Of a stretch of 13,351 bases of DNA, positions 6,717 to 13,351 are shown piece by piece. The notes beneath the pieces were generated by a model. The model did no database searches and was not told the DNA's origin. It was given only the letters and a program-made list of their open reading frames with translations. The position numbers were made by a program, and so were the translations under genes. The DNA is from Sporosarcina sp. (GTDB lineage: Bacteria > Bacillota > Bacilli > Bacillales_A > Planococcaceae), in contig JARIDM010000168.1 of NCBI GenBank assembly GCA_029263945.1, positions 1 to 13,351 on the forward strand, written 5' to 3'. The stretch's first letter is position 1, and each line of letters starts with the position of its first letter.

Positions 6717-7139
6717 TTAAAGTGAAGCATTTTTCCCTTGTTGCCAAGACTTAAATAACACAGAAGCATATTCGCCATATTGAATGGCTTGTACAAAATT
6801 CTTCGTCCCTACTAACGTACCTCTCCTTTTATAGCGACTACTATGTTCACGCATATTATTACTCATAATTTGCGTGGCATCCCCTACGTTCTTCAAAGAT
6901 AGAAACAGTCCTTCAGTTGCCTTTAACTTCTCCTCGACATCCATGGTTGTTTTTTCACTTTGATTAAGGAGTTCGCCTACTTTATGAATACTTTGATCCA
7001 ACTTTTTCTCAATGTCAGCAAATGTCTTCCCTAGTGTTTGAAAAAGTCCTGATACTCGTAGAAGCATTTTCGCGATATAAATCGCTAAAAGTGCAAATGA
7101 AATTGAAATAATGAATATGGCTATTGAAATAAACGACAT
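6717..7139 (-). CDS. DUF948-type membrane-anchored protein, copy B1
   Basis: 140 residues: N-terminal membrane helix (about 3-26, SIAIFIISISFALLAIYIA), then a long amphipathic helical region (EKKLDQSIHKVGELLNQSEK, DVEEKLKATEGL), and a basic C-terminal part with YGEYASVLFKSW. Size, layout and first-in-operon position match copy A1 at 5115-5612, though the sequence similarity is weaker than between the second copies. The ATG has AGGAGGGTGAT upstream. A SigB-like motif lies 26-52 bp upstream. The preceding FAD dehydrogenase gene ends 54 bp away with no visible terminator, so read-through is possible. Function unknown. Confidence 0.78.
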   Translation of the reverse strand: MSFISIAIFIISISFALLAIYIAKMLLRVSGLFQTLGKTFADIEKKLDQSIHKVGELLNQSEKTTMDVEEKLKATEGLFLSLKNVGDATQIMSNNMREHSSRYKRRGTLVGTKNFVQAIQYGEYASVLFKSWQQGKNASL

Positions 7140-7164
7140 TAAATCACCCTCCTTTCTCTATCAT

Positions 7165-7191
7165 ATACCACTAAACGCCTCTTTAATAAAC
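7165..7191 (-). promoter_or_regulatory. SigB-like promoter motif before the minus-strand DUF948 pair
   Basis: On the minus strand GTTTAT (7191-7186), 15 bp, TGGTAT (7170-7165): 5/6 matches to each SigB box. A SigA-like TATGAT overlaps at 7165-7160. The predicted start is close to the ribosome site, giving a very short leader, which weakens the call. Confidence 0.35.
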
Positions 7192-7193
7192 AT

Positions 7194-8852
7194 TTAGTCT
7201 AAAAATGGCTTATTGACAAGCGCGCGCCCTACTTCCCTTCCAGTAAATAAGCATCCACCAAGAAAAGTTCCTTCTAATGAACGATAACCGTGCATTCCAC
7301 CTCCGCCAAATCCACACACTTCACCCGCAGCGTAAAGGCCAACAACTGGATTTCCTGTTTCATTTAATACGCGTCCAAAAAGATCGGTTTGCAAGCCACC
7401 CAATGTTTTTCGACTGACGATATTTAATCGAACTGCAATCAATGGACCCATTTTAGGATTTAACATTTTATGTGGTTTTGCTACCCGAATGAGTTTATCA
7501 CCTATATAATTTCTAGCGCCGCGCATTGCGGTAACTTGTAAATCTTTTGTGAATTTATTTGTTAGTTCACGGTCTCTTGCTTTTACTTGTCGCTCAATAA
7601 AGTGTAAATCTAATAAAGGTTCCTCCGTAATTTTATTCATTCCTTCAACGAGTTCTTTTAATGTGCTCGCGACGATAAAGTCATCTCCTTTATCCATAAA
7701 TGCCTGTATCGGTTTAGCAGCTCCAGGAAGAATACGTTGAAATAATTTCGTTAAATTTTTACCTGTTAAATCTGGATTTTGTTCAGATCCAGAAAGCGCA
7801 AATTCTTTTTCAATCATTTTTTGCGTAACGATAAACCACGAATAATCATAACCTGTTTCTTGAATGGTTTGTAATGTCCCTAACGTATCAAAACCTGGAA
7901 AGTTTGGAGCCAATAATCTTTTGCCCGTTGCGTCAAGCCAAAGTGCAGAAGGACCAGGTAATATCCGAATCCCGTGGTTCTTCCAAATGGGCGCCCAGTT
8001 TTTAATGCCTTCTGTATAATGCCACATGCGATCACGGTTAACGATACGTCCACCTCCTCGTTCAGAAATGGCAAGCATACGACCATCTACATGTTCAGGG
8101 ACACCTGAAATCATGCGTTGGGGTGCTTTGCCAAGTCGCGTAGGCCAATTCTTTTTTACCAAGTCTAAATTTGCCCCAATTCCCCCACTCGTTACCAATG
8201 TGGCTTGTCCATAGTATTCAAAATTGTTCAGGGCTTCATCGGAACTTACTTCACCGCGCTTCGCAGTACTTTCAATTAATTGTGCACCTCGAACTCCAAT
8301 CACTTCATCATCTTTTGTAAGGAGTTCATCAACACGATGTCGTGGTAAATAATGAACTGCACCAGTTTCTATGGCCTTCCGTAGACTTTGTTCAAAGGGC
8401 TTGACGATTGCAGGACCTGTTCCCCATACAATATGAAATCGCGGAACTGAATTACCGTGACCGTCAGCTAAGTAACCGCCTCTTTCTGCCCAACCTACAA
8501 TCGGAAAAAAGCGAATTCCTTTTTCATGTAACCATTGTCGCTTTTCTCCTGCGGCAAATTCAACATAAGCGCTTGCCCACTTCTTGCCCCAATAATCATC
8601 ATCGTCTCTGTCAAATTCAGCACTTCCTGTCCAATCTTGCCAAGCAAGTTCCAACGAATCATGAATACCGACTCTTCTCTGTTCGGGTGAATCAACTAAA
8701 AACAACCCGCCAAATGACCACCAAGCTTGTCCCCCTAACGAAGCTTCGGGTTCTTGGTCAAGTAACAAAACCTTCTTCCCCCCTTCCACAAGTTCTGCAG
8801 TCGCAACTAAACCAGCCAGTCCGGCCCCGACAACAATAACATCATACTTCAT
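7194..8852 (-). CDS. FAD-dependent dehydrogenase (fumarate reductase / ketosteroid dehydrogenase-like)
   Basis: 552 residues. The N-terminus is a Rossmann FAD site: VIVVGAGLAG (GxGxxG at 9-14) and an acidic residue ending the second strand (LLLDQE). GGQAWWSFGGLFLV follows, typical of the predicted FAD-binding dehydrogenases related to 3-ketosteroid dehydrogenase and fumarate reductase flavoproteins (COG3573 type). The C-terminal GLYAAGEVCGFGGGGMHG and SLEGTFLGGCLFTGR complete the FAD site. No signal peptide, so probably cytosolic. It likely desaturates a carbon-carbon bond next to a carbonyl, but the substrate cannot be read. The ATG start has GGAGGGATGAT directly upstream. A weak promoter (TTGGAT at 8952-8947, 19 bp, perfect TATAAT at 8927-8922) may drive it. 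Divergent from ilvA. Confidence 0.88.
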   Translation of the reverse strand: MKYDVIVVGAGLAGLVATAELVEGGKKVLLLDQEPEASLGGQAWWSFGGLFLVDSPEQRRVGIHDSLELAWQDWTGSAEFDRDDDDYWGKKWASAYVEFAAGEKRQWLHEKGIRFFPIVGWAERGGYLADGHGNSVPRFHIVWGTGPAIVKPFEQSLRKAIETGAVHYLPRHRVDELLTKDDEVIGVRGAQLIESTAKRGEVSSDEALNNFEYYGQATLVTSGGIGANLDLVKKNWPTRLGKAPQRMISGVPEHVDGRMLAISERGGGRIVNRDRMWHYTEGIKNWAPIWKNHGIRILPGPSALWLDATGKRLLAPNFPGFDTLGTLQTIQETGYDYSWFIVTQKMIEKEFALSGSEQNPDLTGKNLTKLFQRILPGAAKPIQAFMDKGDDFIVASTLKELVEGMNKITEEPLLDLHFIERQVKARDRELTNKFTKDLQVTAMRGARNYIGDKLIRVAKPHKMLNPKMGPLIAVRLNIVSRKTLGGLQTDLFGRVLNETGNPVVGLYAAGEVCGFGGGGMHGYRSLEGTFLGGCLFTGREVGRALVNKPFLD

Positions 8853-9050
8853 ATCATCCCTCCAGTAGGATTCAACTAAAAATATCGTTTTCTTCCGAAT
8901 ATATGGTTAATCTAATCTAGCATTATATGTGTAAGTATATCGAAAAATCCAACTGTTTGTCTGTCTTTTTCATTTAATTGTTTTAATTGATTGAATTTTG
9001 TGATATGCTTTTGAAATATTTAAATTATAACGGAGGTCGTTGAGTAGACT

Positions 9051-10319
9051 ATGACGCAAACAAATACAGAACATAAAACATTTCATGTAGAAGAGATTTT
9101 GGTTGCAAATCAATTATTAAAAGATGTTGTTGCCCATACACCATTACAAAAAAACGAACGTCTATCAGAGAAATATGAGTGTACTGTTTATATTAAAAGA
9201 GAAGATTTACAACATGTTCGGTCATTTAAATTGCGAGGCGCTTACTATAAAATAAAAACAGTTGAAACAGAAGCTCGCTTGCGTGGAGTTGTTTGTGCAA
9301 GTGCTGGAAACCATGCGCAAGGTGTCGCTTATGCCTGTGCACACTTAGGAATTGATGCGAAGATTTTCATGCCGCAAACAACACCAAAACAAAAGATTGA
9401 TCAAGTAAAAATGTTTGGTAGAAATGTTGTCGAGATTATTTTAGTAGGCGATACATTTGATGATACATCAGTTAAAGCAAATGAATATGCAATTGAAAAT
9501 CAACGGTTATTTATACACCCTTTTGATGACTATGATATTATTGCTGGTCAAGGAACCGTCGCTGTTGAAATGATGAATGACATAGAAGAGTCATTGGACT
9601 TTGTTTTTGCCAGTATTGGAGGTGGTGGCCTTATGTCCGGATTGAGTACATATATTAAAAATGTTTCCCCGCAAACTCAAATGATCGGTGTGGAACCACA
9701 AGGTGCGGCGAGTATGAAGGCCGCATTTAAAAATAACGACATTACGGTGATAAATTCAATTGATAAGTTTGTAGACGGCGCTGCTGTCCAATGCGCAGGA
9801 CGTCTTACTTATGAAATATGTAAAAAGCATCTAGATGATATTGTTTTGGTACCCGAGGGAAAAGTATGTACATCTATATTGAGTTTATATAATGAACATG
9901 CAATTATCGCAGAACCTGCTGGAGCATTATCAATCGCAGCCCTGGACTTTTACAAAGAAGAAATTAAAGGAAAATCTGTAATTTGCGTGATAAGTGGAGG
10001 GAATAACGATATTGGGAGGATGCAAGAAATTAAAGAAAAGTCTTTAATGTATGAAGGGCTTTTGTATTACTTCATAATCGACTTCCCTCAACGTGCTGGG
10101 GCTTTACGTCAATTTTTGGATGAAGTATTAGGTCCTGATGACGATATAACAAATTTTGAATATACGAAGAAAAACAATAAGGAAAGCGGACCGGGTCTTG
10201 TTGGCATCGAAATTAAGCGAAAAGACGATTATGATGGGCTCATTAACCGTATGGTTGATTCAGGTTTTTCTTTTAAAGAAGTAAATAAAGACAGCACTCT
10301 ATTTGAACTTCTTATTTAA
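9051..10319 (+). CDS. ilvA: Threonine dehydratase (threonine ammonia-lyase), biosynthetic short form
   Basis: 422 residues, equal to B. subtilis IlvA. A PLP enzyme converting threonine to 2-oxobutanoate and ammonia, the first step of isoleucine synthesis. PLP lysine Lys60 in RSFKLRGAYYK; SAGNHAQG (84-91) binds the substrate/cofactor; SIGGGGLMSG (about 188) is the glycine loop for the PLP phosphate. Residues about 336-422 form the single ACT-like regulatory domain of the short family (FPQRAGALRQFLDEV), the expected site of isoleucine/valine control. The ribosome site GGAGG (9032-9036) is 14 nt from the ATG, longer than usual; a stop at 9045 excludes an upstream in-frame start. A single gene with its own terminator, not part of an ilv-leu operon. 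Confidence 0.95.
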   Translation: MTQTNTEHKTFHVEEILVANQLLKDVVAHTPLQKNERLSEKYECTVYIKREDLQHVRSFKLRGAYYKIKTVETEARLRGVVCASAGNHAQGVAYACAHLGIDAKIFMPQTTPKQKIDQVKMFGRNVVEIILVGDTFDDTSVKANEYAIENQRLFIHPFDDYDIIAGQGTVAVEMMNDIEESLDFVFASIGGGGLMSGLSTYIKNVSPQTQMIGVEPQGAASMKAAFKNNDITVINSIDKFVDGAAVQCAGRLTYEICKKHLDDIVLVPEGKVCTSILSLYNEHAIIAEPAGALSIAALDFYKEEIKGKSVICVISGGNNDIGRMQEIKEKSLMYEGLLYYFIIDFPQRAGALRQFLDEVLGPDDDITNFEYTKKNNKESGPGLVGIEIKRKDDYDGLINRMVDSGFSFKEVNKDSTLFELLI

Positions 10320-10325
10320 TAATTC

Positions 10326-10364
10326 AGCTACTTACTTCAATTCAAAGAAGTGGGTAGCTTTTTT
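10326..10364 (+). terminator. Rho-independent terminator of ilvA
   Basis: Arms 10326-10338 (AGCTACTTACTTC) and 10347-10359 (GAAGTGGGTAGCT) pair over 13 bp with two G-U pairs and an 8-nt loop, followed by six U (10359-10364). It starts 6 bp after the ilvA stop. Confidence 0.9.
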
Positions 10365-10465
10365 ACGATATAAAATGATCCAACTATTGTAGTAAGTTCT
10401 CCATTACTTCATTTTAAATTCTCATTTAGTTCATGACTTTCTCATCTGTTCAAACCCCCCTTTCA

Positions 10466-10505
10466 TATAATTATATATTATAGTAGCAAACTAGCTTTTA
10501 GTTTG
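10466..10505. repeat. Two adjacent inverted repeats upstream of katA
   Basis: TATAAT-N5-ATTATA spans 10466-10482 and CAAACTA-N5-TAGTTTG spans 10487-10505, both with perfect arms and 5-nt centres. They sit 55-95 bp before the katA start, immediately upstream of the PerR/Fur-like box. Operator function is plausible but unproven; the first could be simple AT-rich chance. Confidence 0.4.
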
Positions 10506-10520
10506 TTATGATTATCATGT
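10506..10520 (+). promoter_or_regulatory. Candidate PerR/Fur-type operator of katA
   Basis: TTATGATTATCATGT matches the PerR box TTATAATNATTATAA at 10 of 14 defined positions, and its core ATGAT-T-ATCAT is a perfect palindrome. PerR represses katA in Bacillus and is released by peroxide, so the position upstream of a catalase gene is what one would expect. It overlaps the spacer of a possible promoter TTGTTA (10503-10508), 17 bp, TAATAG (10526-10531). Confidence 0.4.
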
Positions 10521-10560
10521 AAGATTAATAGTAAATAATTTGAAGGGTGGAATGAAATTA

Positions 10561-12051
10561 ATGAACAATGAAAATGAAAACACTAAAAAGTTAACGACAG
10601 CTGCTGGAGCACCAGTAACAGACAACCAAAATTCTATGACAGCAGGGCCGCGGGGACCGATGTTATTACAAGACGTATGGTTCTTAGAAAAAATGGCGCA
10701 CTTTGACCGTGAAGTCATTCCAGAACGCCGGATGCATGCCAAAGGATCGGGCGCACACGGAACTTTTACGGTAACGAATGATATTTCACAATATACAAGT
10801 GCAGCAGTTTTTTCAGAAGTTGGGAAACAAACACAAATGTTTGCTCGTTTTTCAACGGTTGCAGGTGAACGAGGTGCAGCAGACGCGGAACGAGATATCC
10901 GCGGGTTTGCACTAAGGTTCTATACAGAACAAGGAAACTGGGATGTTGTAGGCAATAATACACCCGTTTTCTTCTTCAGAGATCCTTTGAAATTTCCTGA
11001 TTTAAATCATGCTATTAAACGGGATCCGCGCACAAATATGCGTAGCGCAAATCACAATTGGGACTTTTGGTCTTCTCTTCCGGAAGCATTACACCAAGTA
11101 ACGATTGTAATGAGTGATCGAGGCATCCCAAAGTCATATAGACAGATGCACGGTTTCGGAAGTCACACATTTAGCATGATAAACGCAGAAAACGAACGTG
11201 TTTGGGTTAAATTCCATTTCCGTTCGCAGCAAGGCATTGAAAACTTAACTGACAAAGAAGCTGTCGAATTAGTAGGGATTGACCGCGAAAGCCATCAACG
11301 TGACCTTTATGATTCAATTGAGAATAATGATTTTCCGAAATGGAAAATGTATATCCAAGTCATGACAGAAGAAGAAGCGGCAAATATGCCTTATAATCCA
11401 TTTGACTTAACAAAAGTTTGGTATAAAAAAGACTTTCCACTTATCGAAGTTGGAGAATTTGAATTAAATCGTAATCCAGATAATTACTTTGCCGAAGTAG
11501 AACAAGTTGCATTTACACCAGCAAACGTTGTCCCGGGCATTAGTTTCTCTCCCGATAAAATGTTACAAGGTCGTTTATTCTCATACGGCGATGCACAACG
11601 TTATCGATTGGGTGTAAACCATCACCAGATTCCAGTGAATCAACCTAAATGTCCAGTCCACAGTTTTCATCGTGACGGAGCGATGAGAGTGGATGGTAAT
11701 ATGGGAAGTACACTACCCTATGAGCCTAATAGTTATGGTGAGTGGCAAGAGCAACCACAATATAAAGAGCCAGCACTAGCGATTCACGGTGCAGCCGATC
11801 GTTGGGATTTCAGAGAAGATGATGATAACTATTTTGAACAGCCAGGTAAACTATTTAACTTAATGAATGAAGAGCAAAAAGAAGCGTTGTTCTTAAATAC
11901 CGCAGCAAACATGAGTGGTGTTGAAAAGCGCATTCAACTACGTCATATTACACATTGTTATAAAGCGGACCCAGCTTATGGACAAGGCGTTGCGGATGCA
12001 GCGGGTATTCCTTGGAGTGAAGTTGAAGCATCAACATTTGAACCTAAATAA
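10561..12051 (+). CDS. katA: Monofunctional heme catalase, KatA type
   Basis: 496 residues, typical of small-subunit (clade 3) catalases. Splits hydrogen peroxide into water and oxygen in the cytosol. Distal His59 in RRMHAKGSGAHG, distal Asn132 in VVGNNTPVFFFRD, and the proximal heme ligand Tyr342 in RLFSYGDAQRYRLG are all present, as is FARFSTVAGERGAAD (94-108). The C-terminus ends soon after the catalase helices with no flavodoxin-like extra domain. The ATG at 10561 is preferred over the in-frame TTG (10540) and ATG (10552), because AAGGGTGG (10543-10550) lies 10 nt before it and would be too close to, or inside, the other starts. A PerR-like box upstream suggests peroxide induction. Monocistronic, closed by a perfect palindromic terminator. 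Confidence 0.96.
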   Translation: MNNENENTKKLTTAAGAPVTDNQNSMTAGPRGPMLLQDVWFLEKMAHFDREVIPERRMHAKGSGAHGTFTVTNDISQYTSAAVFSEVGKQTQMFARFSTVAGERGAADAERDIRGFALRFYTEQGNWDVVGNNTPVFFFRDPLKFPDLNHAIKRDPRTNMRSANHNWDFWSSLPEALHQVTIVMSDRGIPKSYRQMHGFGSHTFSMINAENERVWVKFHFRSQQGIENLTDKEAVELVGIDRESHQRDLYDSIENNDFPKWKMYIQVMTEEEAANMPYNPFDLTKVWYKKDFPLIEVGEFELNRNPDNYFAEVEQVAFTPANVVPGISFSPDKMLQGRLFSYGDAQRYRLGVNHHQIPVNQPKCPVHSFHRDGAMRVDGNMGSTLPYEPNSYGEWQEQPQYKEPALAIHGAADRWDFREDDDNYFEQPGKLFNLMNEEQKEALFLNTAANMSGVEKRIQLRHITHCYKADPAYGQGVADAAGIPWSEVEASTFEPK

Positions 12052-12055
12052 TAAC

Positions 12056-12080
12056 AAAGCGGCCAATTGGCCGCTTTTTT
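12056..12080. terminator. Terminator between katA and the DUF488/ctaB genes
   Basis: A perfect palindrome with arms 12056-12066 and 12067-12077 centred on AATT, GC-rich core GCGGCC, followed on the plus strand by TTTTTT (12075-12080). It starts 4 bp after the katA stop. On the minus strand the tail is poorer in U (TTTGTTATTATTT) but could also end the converging ctaB/DUF488 transcript. Confidence 0.9.
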
Positions 12081-12085
12081 ATTAT

Positions 12086-12394
12086 TTAGATTTGCTGATG
12101 ATCTAAAATTTCTTTTAAAACACTCGCCTGGTTGTATTTTTCATCTTTGGCAGTATAGATCAAGGTAACCTGTTTTTTTTCTTCAATCACAATGGATTTT
12201 AACTTATCAAATGCTTCTTCTTCAGATGCCAATTCTTTTTTATAAGAAGCTTTAAACGCTTCAAATTTGTTAGCGTCGTGGTCAATTTTCAATTCTTCTT
12301 TTGAAATCCCTCTTGGCCATAGTCTGTCTACTAATATTCGGAGGCCATCCTCATTTGAGGCTTTATCATAAGCTCGTTTCATCATGATAGGCAA
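12086..12394 (-). CDS. DUF488/YeaO-like protein with internal deletion
   Basis: 102 residues from TTG at 12394 (MPIMMKRAYD), a start typical of YeaO proteins. Conserved parts present: KRAYD, DGLRILVDRLWPRG (about 17-30), ISKEEL, then FEAFKASYKKEL, and VTLIYTAKDEKYNQASVLKE at the C-terminus. After KEELKI the text jumps directly to DHDANKFEAF. The segment that normally holds a W-x-K-(E/D)-(I/V)-x-PSTELRK-x-F motif (about 16-17 residues) is missing in frame; family members are about 115-120 residues. The start is chosen because AGGGAG (12408-12403) lies exactly 8 nt upstream. The same frame is open further upstream into ctaB, so a fused product is the alternative. The family's function is poorly known, and without the motif the protein may be inactive. 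Confidence 0.75.
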   Translation of the reverse strand: MPIMMKRAYDKASNEDGLRILVDRLWPRGISKEELKIDHDANKFEAFKASYKKELASEEEAFDKLKSIVIEEKKQVTLIYTAKDEKYNQASVLKEILDHQQI

Positions 12395-13351
12395 TTGAAA
12401 CACTCCCTTTTGTAAAGTAGATTCTTTATGTATTTTATTCCTTCGTAAGGATTTTCTACTCCTTGTTTTTTCAAAAAAAAACGTCTCATTCAATGAAGAA
12501 GAGAGGTTTTTTTTCATCAATACGGAGAACGTTACAACCATCATTAAGATAAACAAAATGGCTATATAATTTACTGAGTATAAAAAGTTTAACTTAGCCC
12601 ATTTAATATCGTCTTTCGTAAAAAATCCGCTTATGCTTAATAGAATCCAACCAATATTTAAGATGGTTGCAACAACTACAAAAGTCGACCCAAGTGACAT
12701 CAAAAAGAATGGCAAAGGTAATAAACAAGTTACATAAATAACAATTTGTCGTTTTGTGAAAGCGAATCCACGAACAACGGGTAGCATCGCGACACCAGCA
12801 GCTCTATATTCTTCACACCTTCTCATCGCAATAGCAAATGTATGTGGCATCTGCCAAATGAATAGTAACAGCGCCAAAACAATAGGAACGTAGTGATAAG
12901 TATGTGTGATGGCTGCCCATCCGATTAAAGGTGTAACTGCACCTGATATACTCCCGATTACTGTATTTAGCGTATATTTTCGCTTAGACCACATCGTATA
13001 AAGGATAACATAGGTAAACCATCCAATAAATCCATAAATAAAAGCTTCAGTCGTTGTAAAAGCTAATACAATTAATCCGATTATAGAAAAAAGTATGCCT
13101 AACGACAATACGGTCTTTAAAGTAAAGTTTCCTGTTACTGTAGGCCGTTTTTTGGTGCGTTCCATTTCCTTATCTAAATCGACTTCATACCAATTGTTTA
13201 AAACGAGTGCCCCACCGACTACGAATAGACTTCCAATCATAGTTAATAGCAATAAGCCCCAGTTATCAGAAATTGTAGCGTTTGTAAAATATAGCGCTAA
13301 CCAAAAACCCGTTAAAACAGGTAGGATATTTGCAATTAACACAAATCCTTT
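12086..13351 (-). CDS. ctaB: Protoheme IX farnesyltransferase (heme O synthase), 5' end outside window, frame open through DUF488
   Basis: The frame is open from the window edge (13351), so the GTG at 13342 is probably internal and about 20-25 N-terminal residues are missing. CtaB transfers farnesyl to heme b to make heme O for terminal oxidases, in the membrane. Seen: about seven to nine hydrophobic helices; the Asp-rich site NNWYEVDLDKEMERTKKRPT; YTMWSKRKYTLNT; GSISGAVTPLIGWAA; WQMPHTFAIAMRRCEEYRAAGVAMLP, the second conserved loop. CtaB similarity stops near 12505 (VVTFSVLMKK), the expected end for a protein of about 300 residues. The next about 37 codons are low-complexity and basic, followed by the DUF488 domain in the same frame. 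Runs of eight T (12507-12514) and nine A (12473-12481) lie just there; a one-base change in the first would give a stop within a few codons. The fusion may therefore be a frameshift product rather than a real two-domain protein. Confidence 0.85.
   Translation of the reverse strand, partial: KGFVLIANILPVLTGFWLALYFTNATISDNWGLLLLTMIGSLFVVGGALVLNNWYEVDLDKEMERTKKRPTVTGNFTLKTVLSLGILFSIIGLIVLAFTTTEAFIYGFIGWFTYVILYTMWSKRKYTLNTVIGSISGAVTPLIGWAAITHTYHYVPIVLALLLFIWQMPHTFAIAMRRCEEYRAAGVAMLPVVRGFAFTKRQIVIYVTCLLPLPFFLMSLGSTFVVVATILNIGWILLSISGFFTKDDIKWAKLNFLYSVNYIAILFILMMVVTFSVLMKKNLSSSLNETFFFEKTRSRKSLRRNKIHKESTLQKGVFQLPIMMKRAYDKASNEDGLRILVDRLWPRGISKEELKIDHDANKFEAFKASYKKELASEEEAFDKLKSIVIEEKKQVTLIYTAKDEKYNQASVLKEILDHQQI
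12403..12408 (-). promoter_or_regulatory. Ribosome site for a separate DUF488 start
   Basis: AGGGAG on the minus strand with an 8-nt spacer to the TTG at 12394-12392. It lies within the ctaB read-through frame and is the main evidence that the DUF488 gene is translated on its own. Confidence 0.6.

Noticed and set aside
6697..6747. Longer N-terminus for DUF948 copy B2 starting at 6747
   Set aside because: It would overlap the preceding gene, prepend a non-family peptide before the MDLTGIGVL start, and bury a perfect GGAGG site inside the coding region.
8408..8839. 143-codon plus-strand open frame opposite the FAD dehydrogenase
   Set aside because: Antisense to a clear flavoprotein gene with intact motifs; no ribosome site, and the composition is not protein-like.
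8994..9008. Possible CodY box upstream of ilvA (AATTTTGTGATATGC)
   Set aside because: Only 10 of 15 positions match AATTTTCWGAAAATT and the right half is nearly all wrong; in AT-rich DNA such matches are common.
1..13351. CRISPR array, tRNA/rRNA genes, insertion sequence ends, prophage or toxin-antitoxin genes
   Set aside because: No regularly spaced repeats, cloverleaf or rRNA stretches, transposase motifs or phage genes were seen on either strand.

Overview
The window looks like a chromosomal segment of a low-GC, endospore-former-type Firmicute, probably Bacillaceae or Planococcaceae (the Sporosarcina/Lysinibacillus/Solibacillus side). The basis is AT-rich DNA, strong GGAGG-type ribosome sites with ATG/GTG/TTG starts, U-tailed hairpin terminators, and gene families typical of Bacillus (CvfC/YpgR, a YfmR-type ABC-F protein, YtxG-like DUF948 proteins, short-form IlvA, KatA, CtaB). 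The genus is inference. There are no rRNA or tRNA genes, insertion sequences, phage genes or CRISPR arrays.

Layout, left to right. (1) 1-97: 5' end of a lipoprotein gene on the minus strand, preceded by about 650 bp of very AT-rich non-coding DNA that holds a possible dead gene tail (550-681) and a strong terminator (708-749). (2) 756-4074, minus strand: a three-gene operon read as ABC-F ATPase, then a stand-alone Nfu N-terminal-domain protein, then CvfC (Nfu-N domain plus HEAT repeats). The two Nfu-N domains are close paralogues. (3) 4329-6085, plus strand: arylamine N-acetyltransferase followed by two DUF948 membrane-anchored proteins. (4) 6104-7139, minus strand: two further DUF948 genes plus a previously uncalled 51-codon lysine-rich gene that overlaps the last one by ATGA. 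The plus and minus DUF948 pairs meet tail to tail at one bidirectional terminator, and a SigB-like promoter motif lies before each pair. (5) 7194-8852, minus strand: a large FAD-dependent dehydrogenase of unknown substrate. (6) 9051-10319, plus strand: threonine dehydratase IlvA with its own terminator. (7) 10561-12051, plus strand: KatA-type catalase behind a leader with three palindromes, one resembling a PerR/Fur box. (8) 12086-13351, minus strand: heme O synthase CtaB (its N-terminus lies beyond the window edge) running in one open frame into a DUF488/YeaO-like protein. That protein has its own ribosome site and TTG start, and it lacks about 16-17 residues from its conserved middle.

Most genes are ordinary housekeeping or stress functions: translation-factor ATPase, heme/cytochrome oxidase assembly, peroxide defence, isoleucine synthesis. 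The least ordinary parts are the inverted duplication of a two-gene DUF948 operon with its extra small gene, and the ctaB/DUF488 read-through with the internal in-frame deletion. I found no clear evidence for a wholly new system such as a defence island or a new RNA element. The DUF948 cluster is the best candidate for undescribed biology.
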